Source: Corynebacterium propinquum DSM 44285 (GTDB lineage: Bacteria > Actinomycetota > Actinomycetes > Mycobacteriales > Mycobacteriaceae). Taken from it: 64,000 nucleotides of DNA. The notes under the pieces are model-generated. The model did no database searches. It saw only the letters and a list, made by a program, of their open reading frames with translations, and was not told the DNA's origin. Of this stretch, positions 34,152 through 42,271 are shown piece by piece (within the stretch, counting starts at the first letter, position 1; each line of letters opens with the position of its first letter). The stretch lies in the NCBI RefSeq assembly GCF_000375525.1, contig NZ_AQXC01000003.1, forward strand, positions 157,778 to 221,777, in the 5' to 3' direction. The position numbers and the translations under genes are program-made.

Positions 34152-35486
34152 ATGAGCCTGTACGACGACACTTTCACCCTGCTGCAAGAACTGATCCGCA
34201 ACGGCTGCGTCAATGATCTCACCGCCGATTCCGGCACCGAGGAACGCAACGTCGCCACCCTGGAGAAGTTCTTCGCCGACACCCCCGGCATTTCCACCGA
34301 GAAATTCGAACCACACCCGCACCGGACGTCCCTGGCGGTGACGGTGGAAGGTTCCGATCCCGCTGCCGAGCCGCTCACCCTGCTCGGCCACATCGATGTC
34401 GTGCCCGTCGACGAGCCGAAATGGACCACCAACCCGTTCGGCGCAGAGGTCATCGACGGTTTTATCTACGGCCGCGGCGCGATGGACATGCTGTTTATCA
34501 CCGCCACCATGGCGGCAGTTACCCGCGAGATCGCCCGGCGCGGTCAACCCACCGGCACCCTGACGTTTGTGGCGCTTGCCGACGAGGAAGCCCGCGGCGG
34601 TTTGGGTGCCAAGTGGATTTCCGAACACCAGCCGGAGGCTTTTTCCTGGAAGAACTGCTTGTCGGAAACCGGCGGTTCGCACCTGCCAGTGCGTGATGGC
34701 TCGGATGCCATTGTCATCAACGTCGGCGAGAAGGGTGCCGGCCAGCGTCGCGTGCGCATCAGTGGCGATGCCGGTCATGGTTCCACGCCGTATGGCAAGG
34801 ACTTCGCCGTCGTCAAGATCGCCGAGGTTGCTCGCCGCATTGCCGCCATTACCCCGCCGATGCTCGATAGCGAGACCTGGCAGGGTTTTGTGCGCGCGTT
34901 CCGCTTTGATCCGGACACAGAAAAAGCGCTGCTTGCAGGCGCTTCCGAGGAGGCATACGAGGCATTCGGTCAGCTCGCCGGTTATGCGCACGCGTTTTCG
35001 CACACCACCATGTCGCAGACCGTGCTGCGCGCCGGCGGTGCCATCAACGTTTTGCCCTCCGATGCCTACCTGGAAATGGATATCCGCCCGCTACCTGGGC
35101 AAACCCAAGAAGATATCGACGAGCTGCTGCGGGAAGGTTTGGGTGATCTTGCCGACGACGTCGAGATCGAGCACCTGATCGTCGAACCGGCCTCAGAATC
35201 ACCCGCCGCAGGCCCATTGTGGGAGGCCATCGTGGAGACCATCGGCGAGTTTTTCCCGGACGTTCCGGTGATCCCGGTGTTAGCCACCGGCGGTTCCGAC
35301 CTGCGCTTTGCCCGCCGGTTGGGCGGGGTCGGTTACGGCTTTGCACTGCACGGGCGCGAGCGCACCCTGTTCGAGGCGAACCGGCAGCTGCACTCGCACG
35401 ACGAATGCTTGGCGGTCGAGGACCTGGACCTGACGGTGCGCGCGTACTGGTCCCTGGTGACGAAGTTTATTGGTTCTGCTGCTTAA
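34152..35486 (+). CDS. M20/M25/M40-family metallopeptidase
   Basis: 444 residues of a di-zinc peptidase or deacylase. Zinc ligands are in LLGHIDVVPVD, the bridging Asp in YGRGAMDM and the Glu pair in DEEARGG; a central dimerisation domain follows (GEKGAGQRRVRISGDAGHGS). The C-terminal His segment is LFEANRQLHSHDECLAVED. Acts on small peptides or N-acyl amino acids; specificity unknown. It follows the DUF4442 gene by 24 bases. Confidence 0.85.
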   Translation: MSLYDDTFTLLQELIRNGCVNDLTADSGTEERNVATLEKFFADTPGISTEKFEPHPHRTSLAVTVEGSDPAAEPLTLLGHIDVVPVDEPKWTTNPFGAEVIDGFIYGRGAMDMLFITATMAAVTREIARRGQPTGTLTFVALADEEARGGLGAKWISEHQPEAFSWKNCLSETGGSHLPVRDGSDAIVINVGEKGAGQRRVRISGDAGHGSTPYGKDFAVVKIAEVARRIAAITPPMLDSETWQGFVRAFRFDPDTEKALLAGASEEAYEAFGQLAGYAHAFSHTTMSQTVLRAGGAINVLPSDAYLEMDIRPLPGQTQEDIDELLREGLGDLADDVEIEHLIVEPASESPAAGPLWEAIVETIGEFFPDVPVIPVLATGGSDLRFARRLGGVGYGFALHGRERTLFEANRQLHSHDECLAVEDLDLTVRAYWSLVTKFIGSAA

Positions 35487-35524
35487 GCCTTCGGCCGCGA
35501 CATTGCCATGCTGGCCACCAAGTA

Positions 35525-36574
35525 TTACGCAAGCCCCCTCCGCATCATCGCACGCAGCAAAATGAAAAACGTCGGCCCGCCCACCAACGCGGTGAAAATG
35601 CCGATCGGCAGGTCCGCGAAAGCAATGATGCTGCGCGCAGCGGTATCGGCCAGCACAATCAACACCGCACCACCGAGTGCCGAAGCCGGAAGCACAATCC
35701 GATTCGACGGACCAGCCACCGTGCGAATGATGTGCGGCACCACCAGCCCAACAAACCCAATCAACCCGGCATAAGCAACCGCACCAGCTGTCAGCAGCGT
35801 CGCCAACACCAACGCACAAAACCGCAACCGGGAAACATCAATTCCGATGTGCCCAGCCGCGCGATCTCCCAGCGCGAGCACATCAAGCTTGCCGACGAGC
35901 ACCAACGCCAAGGCAATACCCGCGGCGGTCAGCACCGCGACGACGGAAAGATGCGCCCACTTGGCCCCGGACAACGAACCCATCTGCCAAAAGACCACCT
36001 GCTCACGCGAACTCGTCGGCGCGATAAAAATAAAAAACGAGATCAGCGCCCCGGCCACCGCGTTGACCGCGATGCCCACCAGCACGAGGTTCACCACCCG
36101 TATGCGTCCGCCCATTCGGGCTAGCTGGTACACCAACCAGGTGGTCAGCAACCCGGTCACAAACGCGAACGCCGGAACCGTCGTCGCACCAAACCACGTA
36201 ATGCCCAGCACGATCGCCACGGAAGCACCCACGCCGGCACCGGCGGTCACACCAATCACGGACGGTTCCGCCAGCGGGTTCGCGAACACGGCCTGCATCA
36301 GCGCGCCACCCACCCCCAGGGCGGCACCCACCAGCACACCCAGCAACAAGCGCGGCAGGCGAATCTGCCAAATCACGGATTCATCCATCGCCTGCGCACC
36401 CAACGGGCCCACCGACAGAATGCGCGGCAGTTCAGCAAGCGGCACCCGGTATTGGCCTATCACCAACGAGGCCAGCATGCCGCCGGCGAGGACAACCGCG
36501 AGCACGACAAACAACAGCACCCGGTTACGGTGCCGGGTGCGCAAAACTTGGTGCGTGTGCTGACTATCCATCAC
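35525..36574 (-). CDS. hmuU2: Second FecCD-type heme permease
   Basis: 349 residues, ten predicted helices, with ANPLAEPSVIGVTAGAGVGA closely matching HmuU (19973-21094) and the same GDRAAGHIGI coupling loop. Its ATG overlaps the stop of the upstream binding protein (36571-36574). No ATPase gene follows: the downstream neighbour is the convergent M20 peptidase. It probably works with HmuV of the first locus. Confidence 0.85.
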   Translation of the reverse strand: MMDSQHTHQVLRTRHRNRVLLFVVLAVVLAGGMLASLVIGQYRVPLAELPRILSVGPLGAQAMDESVIWQIRLPRLLLGVLVGAALGVGGALMQAVFANPLAEPSVIGVTAGAGVGASVAIVLGITWFGATTVPAFAFVTGLLTTWLVYQLARMGGRIRVVNLVLVGIAVNAVAGALISFFIFIAPTSSREQVVFWQMGSLSGAKWAHLSVVAVLTAAGIALALVLVGKLDVLALGDRAAGHIGIDVSRLRFCALVLATLLTAGAVAYAGLIGFVGLVVPHIIRTVAGPSNRIVLPASALGGAVLIVLADTAARSIIAFADLPIGIFTALVGGPTFFILLRAMMRRGLA

Positions 36575-37743
36575 GATTCGTCATGATAGAGCGCCTTTGC
36601 CGTTGCCAACAGCAACTGCCCTGATTGTGGACCAAAAGCCAACGCCTGCCCGTCGGGAAGCGCAATCACTCGCTGTTTTTGCCCCGCGATGGTGTGTGCC
36701 ACGCCCGGGCGATCCAGCAAGCCCTCAATATCGCCGATGGAACGCAAACTGCCAGACATCATGATGTAGACCTCCGGGTTTAACTCCGCGAGGGCTTCCG
36801 GGCTGGCCGGAGACTGCGAACCAATACCATTCGCCGTGGCCGCATCAATACCGCCGATACCTTCAATCAGATCATCAGTGCCAGAATCGCGGCCCAAGAT
36901 ATAAAACACGCCGCTTTCCCCGCGGGCATACAAAAACGCCATGCGCAGCGGGTCCTTCGGAGCGATCTGCGCAATCGCAGCCTTGGCGTCGTCCAGTTCT
37001 TCCTCACTGCGCTGGGCGAGCGCCTCGCCTTCGTCGGCAACACCCAAAACCTCACCCATCCGGCGGATCTGCGCGCCCATGGTTTCCAGACTGCGATCTT
37101 CCTCCAGCACAACGGTGGTCACTCCGGCCGCGCGCACCTGGTCAATGACCTCGCTCGGGCCAATCGAGTGATTAATCACCAGCACGCTCGGGTTCAACTC
37201 TAGGATCGCCTCGGCATTCAACGCGTGCGCACCATGGGTGACCACCGGCAGGTCAGCCAGAGACTTTTCCTGCGACGCAACGGTGCGCCCGACGAGGTTA
37301 TCCGCCAAGCCCAGCCCGCGAACAGTTTTGGTAAACGTGCCATAAAAATCAATCGCCAAAATGCGGGAAACATCCTCGACGACGACGTCATAACCATCAG
37401 CGTCGGTGACCGACACCGGAAGCTGTGGTGCCGGAGAATTAGTCACCGGGACTACTTCATCGAGGTCCGAGACGATAGTGCCGCCCTGAAAACTGCGCGG
37501 GTCGGCCGCATTGCCATTGTCGACGACGTCTTTTGTGAGATTCTGGTGCGCCGAAGGCTCATCCCACGACGCGCATGCCGAAACCCCCAACCCGGCTACC
37601 GCACAGGCGGCAACGAAGGCGGGGGCGTGAAGCCAGCGGCGGCGGATACTCTGCGGCCGGCTGTGGGCTGAATTCTGGGAGAGATTCGTGACCAGATTCT
37701 GGGAGCTATTCTTGGGGTTATTCTTGGAGTTAATCCAGGCCAT
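36571..37743 (-). CDS. hmuT2: Second heme-binding lipoprotein (HmuT paralogue)
   Basis: 390 residues. A polar N-terminal extension precedes a signal segment with lipobox VSAC (Cys57). The mature part runs parallel to HmuT over its whole length (DADGYDVVVEDVSRILA, LGLADN.VGRTV) and keeps the candidate heme ligands in INHSIGP and FLYARGE. The start is one base after the hmuO stop; the upstream Asn/Ser-rich stretch may be non-native if a later start is used. Member of the hmuO-hmuT2-hmuU2 operon. Confidence 0.85.
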   Translation of the reverse strand: MAWINSKNNPKNSSQNLVTNLSQNSAHSRPQSIRRRWLHAPAFVAACAVAGLGVSACASWDEPSAHQNLTKDVVDNGNAADPRSFQGGTIVSDLDEVVPVTNSPAPQLPVSVTDADGYDVVVEDVSRILAIDFYGTFTKTVRGLGLADNLVGRTVASQEKSLADLPVVTHGAHALNAEAILELNPSVLVINHSIGPSEVIDQVRAAGVTTVVLEEDRSLETMGAQIRRMGEVLGVADEGEALAQRSEEELDDAKAAIAQIAPKDPLRMAFLYARGESGVFYILGRDSGTDDLIEGIGGIDAATANGIGSQSPASPEALAELNPEVYIMMSGSLRSIGDIEGLLDRPGVAHTIAGQKQRVIALPDGQALAFGPQSGQLLLATAKALYHDES

Positions 37744-37744
37744 A

Positions 37745-38440
37745 CTAGCTTTCTACCGGAGCCTCACCGGGAAACCGAGCCGACAAGGCAGCGAAAAGGT
37801 CAAAGTTGCATTGGAAAGCGGCGACGGCCTCGTCGAGAAGCTCTGTGCGCTGGGAGTCTGTCAGCACCAGGGAGTCAAGCATCGAGCGATAGGAATCGCG
37901 GTACGGCTTGGGTTTTCCGAGCGCGGAAAAGTCGTAGAAGCTGAGCTCCTGCTCACCCATGCCGTAGTGGCGCTGCAACATGCGCGCGATAACCTGGCCA
38001 CCAGACACGTCGCCAAGATAACGCACGTAGTGGTGTGCAAGGATACGGACTTCGTTGCCGGGCACGTCCATCTTTTCGATGCGCTCGACATACGCTGCGG
38101 TCGCTGGCATGACGCGCACCTGTTCACCCCAGTTACGTCCAGCCATGCTGACCAGGTCAGAATCCAGCGCCATGCGGCGTTCTAGGCGAGGGTCTGCAAA
38201 ATTGGCACCGATTGGGCTGTCTGCCACGGTACGCACGGCGTGCTCAAGAGCATCGTAGATGAACCACATTTGCGCGTGGTATTCAGCGATGGCGTCTCGT
38301 CCGAGCTGGCCTTTCAGCAGCCGGTGCATGAAATCCGAGGTCTCTGCATCCTCGTGGGCCGCAAGGGTGTGTTCGCGCAGCTGCTTGGAGAGTGGCTGCT
38401 GCGTGGTGTGCTCAAAGAGCGTGGTAGTCGCGGTAGGCAT
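37745..38440 (-). CDS. hmuO: Heme oxygenase
   Basis: 231 residues. Opens heme to biliverdin, CO and iron in the cytoplasm. The proximal His is His29 (LAAHEDAE) and the distal helix is HHYVRYLGDVSGGQVIARML, both as in C. diphtheriae HmuO. Leads an operon with a second HmuTU pair. Upstream are three 16-bp tandem repeats (38491-38537) and an iron-box-like element, fitting control by DtxR and a heme-sensing two-component system as known for hmuO in the genus. Confidence 0.95.
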   Translation of the reverse strand: MPTATTTLFEHTTQQPLSKQLREHTLAAHEDAETSDFMHRLLKGQLGRDAIAEYHAQMWFIYDALEHAVRTVADSPIGANFADPRLERRMALDSDLVSMAGRNWGEQVRVMPATAAYVERIEKMDVPGNEVRILAHHYVRYLGDVSGGQVIARMLQRHYGMGEQELSFYDFSALGKPKPYRDSYRSMLDSLVLTDSQRTELLDEAVAAFQCNFDLFAALSARFPGEAPVES

Positions 38441-38490
38441 TGGTGTTTCCCTTCGTCGTCAGACTCTGGCTACGTGGCTACTGTGATCAG

Positions 38491-38537
38491 CATGATCTGC
38501 TGTGAGCATGGTCTACTGTGAACATGATCTGCTGTGA
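38491..38537. repeat. Three 16-bp tandem repeats in the hmuO promoter region
   Basis: CATGATCTGCTGTGA (38491), CATGGTCTACTGTGA (38507) and CATGATCTGCTGTGA (38523) recur every 16 bp, 50-100 bp upstream of hmuO and between its start and the iron-box element. Possibly response-regulator sites. Confidence 0.75.
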
Positions 38538-38567
38538 TCTGCGTGCCGACGTCTGAGTCTCACCTTA

Positions 38568-38586
38568 TTAAGTTAGCCTTAGCCTA
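38568..38586. promoter_or_regulatory. Candidate DtxR site of hmuO
   Basis: TTAAGTTAGCCTTAGCCTA aligns to the DtxR consensus at about 14 of 19 positions; GTTAG and CTAAC form symmetric arms. It is about 130 bp upstream of hmuO. Confidence 0.55.
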
Positions 38587-38780
38587 ACTGGAATGACGTG
38601 GGTAAAACAAGGTTTGCCACACCAAAATCGGAAATTTCGACCGAAAGTATGATTACCGTGACGCCCTCCTTGAACTCAAGGGGATGGCAAGCAAACAAAA
38701 GCCCCCCTCGAAGCCCAATTCGGGGTTTGGTTTACAAGTAATCCGCGAATCGGTCGGGGTAAGCCACCGCTAGTTGGTTA

Positions 38781-38850
38781 ATGGTGCATTTTTACAAATA
38801 GTGCGCCTTAAACCCACCTTTTTTAGTCCCTATTTGCAAAAATGCACCAT
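38781..38850. repeat. 70-bp palindromic repeat element, complete copy
   Basis: Terminal inverted repeats of 21 bp (ATGGTGCATTTTTACAAATA and its complement at 38830-38850, one mismatch) flank TGCGCCTTAAACCCACC and a T-rich centre. A second, interrupted copy lies at 62670-62730. No ORF; MITE-like or REP-like. The rest of 38600-39034 is non-coding and shows nothing else I can name. Confidence 0.75.
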
Positions 38851-39034
38851 CTGCCAACGCAAGGCACCAAAAAGTCGGGTTAAACGCCAAAAAGTCGGCA
38901 AAAAGAGGTCGCCCAGGGCTAAACCCAGGCTAAACCCCGGGTTCAACGGCTTAAACCCCTACTCCACTTGCCTGGCAACAGAAAAACCAGACCACTAGAT
39001 TGCTAGTGCAACCCTGTGACCTGGTAAAATATTG

Positions 39035-39119
39035 TGCCCGGGGCGGGACTTGAACCCGCACGTCCTATAAGGACACTGGCACCTGAAGCCAGCGCGTCTG
39101 CCAATTCCGCCACCCGGGC
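39035..39119 (-). tRNA. tRNA-Leu (CAG)
   Basis: 85 nt class II tRNA. Acceptor GCCCGGG pairs with CCCGGGC, discriminator A. Anticodon loop TTCAGGT gives CAG. A long variable arm (GTGTCCTTATAGGAC region) and T-loop GTTCAAG are clear. CCA is not encoded. Confidence 0.93.
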
Positions 39120-39414
39120 TGGGTGTCAATAGTGCCAAACACGCAGTGTCTGACTTGGCGACTTAATGAAGATAACACGATTCCCGCACTAATTAGCAAA
39201 TCAGCAGCTCAATCGCAGTATTTCCCAGGAAGAAATTCCGGAAAAATCCTGCAAAAACCCGCTAACCACACCGGGCTGACTTACGTTTTTTGACCTAGGA
39301 CACTTTATACTGGGACACACTTGGTTTTCAGCCAGCTTCCATCAATCGCGGATACCCGCAAGGTTGACTGAAAGAAACACCCAGTATTCGGATCCAGAAA
39401 GGAGGGCTCGCGCA

Positions 39415-40326
39415 ATGGCATTAATGTCCCGGTTTGCCAAGCTCGACAGCGCCATGCAGCGCGGCCTCGACAACGGCATTGCCCTGATTTTCGGCGGCAA
39501 GGTCGTGCCAGCGGAAATTGAAGAGCTTCTCAAACAAGAAGCCCAAGATAATCTTTCCGCGACCGCCCGCGGCTACGTTCCCAACGTGTACGCCGTGGGA
39601 GTTTCCTCGAAGGACCTGGAGAATCTTTCCCGAGACAGGCAACTGCCCATCAGCCTGGCGGACCAGCTGGCGCGTTTCTTACGCAATGAGGGCATGGAAA
39701 CCTTTGGCCCCGTGATCGTGCGCATCGCCGAAGAATCCGGCCTGCGCACCGGTCAGCTACGGGTCTCATCTTTTGCTGATGCGCAGCCGGTAGACCACTC
39801 CGGCTTCGACGCCATCATCACCCATGACGATAACGATAATCCCGAAAACGATGGCACTGGTCACCGCACCAGCAGCCAACAGGAGGAATCCCCTGCCATG
39901 ACTAGCTCCCCGTATTCCGCCGGATCGAACCAACCGGCAGCACAAGACGCCACGACGACGATGTTCCGGAGCGAAGACGTCGACAAGCAAAACCGGGAAA
40001 GCCAGAATCGGCAGCCAGAAGAAGAAACCACCCGCGTCTCCCTGATGCTGCAAGATGGTTCTTCGCGCAGCTACTTGGTGGAAGAAGGCTCCAACGTCAT
40101 CGGACGCAGCAACGACGCCGACCTACGCATCCCAGACACCGGCGTGTCCCGGCAGCACGCGGAGATCACCTGGGACGGCCGCGATGCCATCCTGGTAGAC
40201 CTGCAGTCGACCAACGGCACAACTGTGAATGACACACCAATCGAAAATTGGCTCCTAGCTGACGGAGACGTCATTACTGTGGGACACTCTCATATTGAAG
40301 TCCGTATTACTTACCCTAATTCTTAA
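39415..40326 (+). CDS. fhaA: FhaA, DUF3662 and FHA-domain protein
   Basis: 303 residues: an N-terminal DUF3662 domain (about 1-115, LSRFAKLDSAM-type start), a disordered middle and a C-terminal FHA domain (about 220-303) with GRSNDADLRIPDTGVSRQHA and STNGT. FHA domains bind phosphothreonine, here on PknA/PknB substrates; in mycobacteria FhaA binds the MurJ pseudokinase domain and limits peptidoglycan synthesis. The ATG at 39415 follows GAAAGGAGG; the longer reading is unlikely. First gene of a cluster running to pknB. Confidence 0.92.
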   Translation: MALMSRFAKLDSAMQRGLDNGIALIFGGKVVPAEIEELLKQEAQDNLSATARGYVPNVYAVGVSSKDLENLSRDRQLPISLADQLARFLRNEGMETFGPVIVRIAEESGLRTGQLRVSSFADAQPVDHSGFDAIITHDDNDNPENDGTGHRTSSQQEESPAMTSSPYSAGSNQPAAQDATTTMFRSEDVDKQNRESQNRQPEEETTRVSLMLQDGSSRSYLVEEGSNVIGRSNDADLRIPDTGVSRQHAEITWDGRDAILVDLQSTNGTTVNDTPIENWLLADGDVITVGHSHIEVRITYPNS

Positions 40327-40354
40327 TCCCGACTCCTAGCGAAGGAAGGCCACC

Positions 40355-40822
40355 ATGGATTCAGTCCTCGTGTTTGGGCTACGCATCGGCCTACTAGTGC
40401 TGTTGTGGCTGTTCATTCTGGTGGCGCTTAATGCCATGCGCCGCGACGCCAAGTTCGCTGCGGCGGGCACCGCACCAAAGGCCGCAAGCAACACTGGTTT
40501 TGTGGCACCGGCTCCACGTTCCCGCAAGCCAGCCGCCCAAATCACGGTGATTGAAGGGCCTTTGCGTGGCTCGCACATGCAAATTAGTTCGCTAGAGGAG
40601 TTCACCGTCGGCCGGGCACCAGATTGTGATTTCGTCGTCGGTGATGATTACGCCTCGTCGCGCCACGCCCGGCTGTTCCGCCGTGGCAGCGAATGGTTCG
40701 TCGAGGATTTGGACTCCCGAAACGGCACCTTCGTCTCTGGCGCCCGCATTGACCAGCCAGAACGCATCGCCGTGGGAACTGATATTAAACTGGGGCGTTC
40801 ACTACTGAGGCTGGTGCCATAG
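40355..40822 (+). CDS. fhaB: FhaB (FipA), membrane-anchored FHA protein
   Basis: 155 residues: one N-terminal membrane helix (about 4-25), short linker, then an FHA domain with VGRAPDCDFVVGDDYASSRHA and DSRNGTF. A phosphothreonine reader recruited to division sites in mycobacteria (FipA). 28 bp after fhaA and abutting pstP. Confidence 0.9.
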   Translation: MDSVLVFGLRIGLLVLLWLFILVALNAMRRDAKFAAAGTAPKAASNTGFVAPAPRSRKPAAQITVIEGPLRGSHMQISSLEEFTVGRAPDCDFVVGDDYASSRHARLFRRGSEWFVEDLDSRNGTFVSGARIDQPERIAVGTDIKLGRSLLRLVP

Positions 40823-42271
40823 ATGTCTCCATCGACAAATTCACTGAAACTGAACTACACCGCGGCTTCGGACCGCGGTCTTGTTCGTACTAACAACGAA
40901 GATTCCGCCTTCGCCGGCCGGAATCTTTTGGTGCTTGCCGACGGCATGGGTGGCCACGCCGCCGGGGAAGTTGCCTCCCAGCTGCTGGTCACCACCATGC
41001 AGCGCCTGGACCGCGACCCAGGTGACAATGACATGCTTGCCCTGTTGGGCACAGCTGCCGATGATGCCAACGCAGCAATCGCGGATACCGTGCGGCAACG
41101 CCCCGAAACCGAGGGCATGGGTACCACCTGTACCGCGCTGATGTTTAACGGCACCACGTTTGGCATGTGCCATGTGGGCGATTCGCGCGGCTACCGCCTT
41201 CGCGACGGCAAGCTGGAACAAATCACCATCGACGATACTTATGTGCAGTCCTTGGTGGATTCCGGCAGTTTGAAGCCGGAAGATGTGTCCACGCACCCGC
41301 AAAAATCGTTGATCTTGAAGGCCTATACCGGTCGCCCGGTGGATCCGACGTTGCGGATTCTCGACGCCAAGCCTGGCGATCGTTTACTGCTGTGCTCGGA
41401 CGGATTGTCTGATCCCGTCACCTCCGACACCATCGAAACCACGTTGCGGGAAGGCACCCCGGAACAGGCCGCCACGCGCCTGATTGATCTGGCGCTGCGT
41501 TCAGGCGGCCCAGATAACGTCACCGTCGTGGTAGCTGATGTTGTCGCTGGTGATGACGACACTGCCACGTTGCCGGACGCCCCAGTAAGCGCCGGTGCGC
41601 TGGCGTTGCCAGAGGCTGAACGCGCCCACCCAGATACCGCCGCAGGCCGGGCGGCCGCATTGAGCCGTCGCCCGCAGGTGGTAGAGCCACAAGCGCAGGA
41701 CGTGAGCAAGAACGACGCCCACGACGCGGGGAAAAGCAGCGCGGAAGCCAACGGCCCTGGTGCTGACGAATCCGCCGATCATCCCAGTAAACGCGGACGT
41801 AATTGGGCGCTAGCCGTCGTGGTGTTAATCCTGCTCGCCGGCGTAGTCGGCGGCGGTTGGTGGGCGTATTCGTCATCACAAAACAAGTACTACATCGCCA
41901 CCACCGATTCTGATGAGCTGATCATCGAACGCGGCGTAGATTTTTCCCTATTCGGGCAAGACTTGCATGAGCCCTACCAGCGCGTGTGCTTGACCGAAAA
42001 AGACGAAGTACGCACCACCGATTTTGGCGAGAAACCCGCCGGCGATTGCCACCCATTTTCGTTGACAGACCTGCCGGGTTCCGTGCGCGGTTCGATCGAT
42101 CACCTGGATTCCGGCTCTTATTCCGAGGTCACAGACCAGCTGCAGCGGTTATCCGATAAGGCGTTGCCGGTGTGCGTGAACCGCGCCGACAAAGCCGAGC
42201 ACGCAGGCGCAGATTCTGCCGACGACGGTGGGCTTTCCACCCCGGGCGTGAACTGCAGGGAGGTGTCCTAA
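40823..42271 (+). CDS. pstP: PstP, PP2C-type Ser/Thr phosphatase
   Basis: 482 residues. Cytoplasmic PP2C domain (about 1-245) with RTNNEDSAFAG, LADGMGGHAAGE, HVGDSRGYRL and SDGLSD metal-binding motifs, a juxtamembrane linker, one helix (about 328-350) and an extracellular domain of about 130 residues with paired Cys. Dephosphorylates PknA/PknB and their targets. Directly abuts fhaB and rodA. Confidence 0.93.
   Translation: MSPSTNSLKLNYTAASDRGLVRTNNEDSAFAGRNLLVLADGMGGHAAGEVASQLLVTTMQRLDRDPGDNDMLALLGTAADDANAAIADTVRQRPETEGMGTTCTALMFNGTTFGMCHVGDSRGYRLRDGKLEQITIDDTYVQSLVDSGSLKPEDVSTHPQKSLILKAYTGRPVDPTLRILDAKPGDRLLLCSDGLSDPVTSDTIETTLREGTPEQAATRLIDLALRSGGPDNVTVVVADVVAGDDDTATLPDAPVSAGALALPEAERAHPDTAAGRAAALSRRPQVVEPQAQDVSKNDAHDAGKSSAEANGPGADESADHPSKRGRNWALAVVVLILLAGVVGGGWWAYSSSQNKYYIATTDSDELIIERGVDFSLFGQDLHEPYQRVCLTEKDEVRTTDFGEKPAGDCHPFSLTDLPGSVRGSIDHLDSGSYSEVTDQLQRLSDKALPVCVNRADKAEHAGADSADDGGLSTPGVNCREVS

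Noticed and set aside
38679..38745. Possible hairpin terminator around CCCCTCGAAGCCCAATTCGGGG
   Set aside because: The stem is short and interrupted, and no gene ends next to it.
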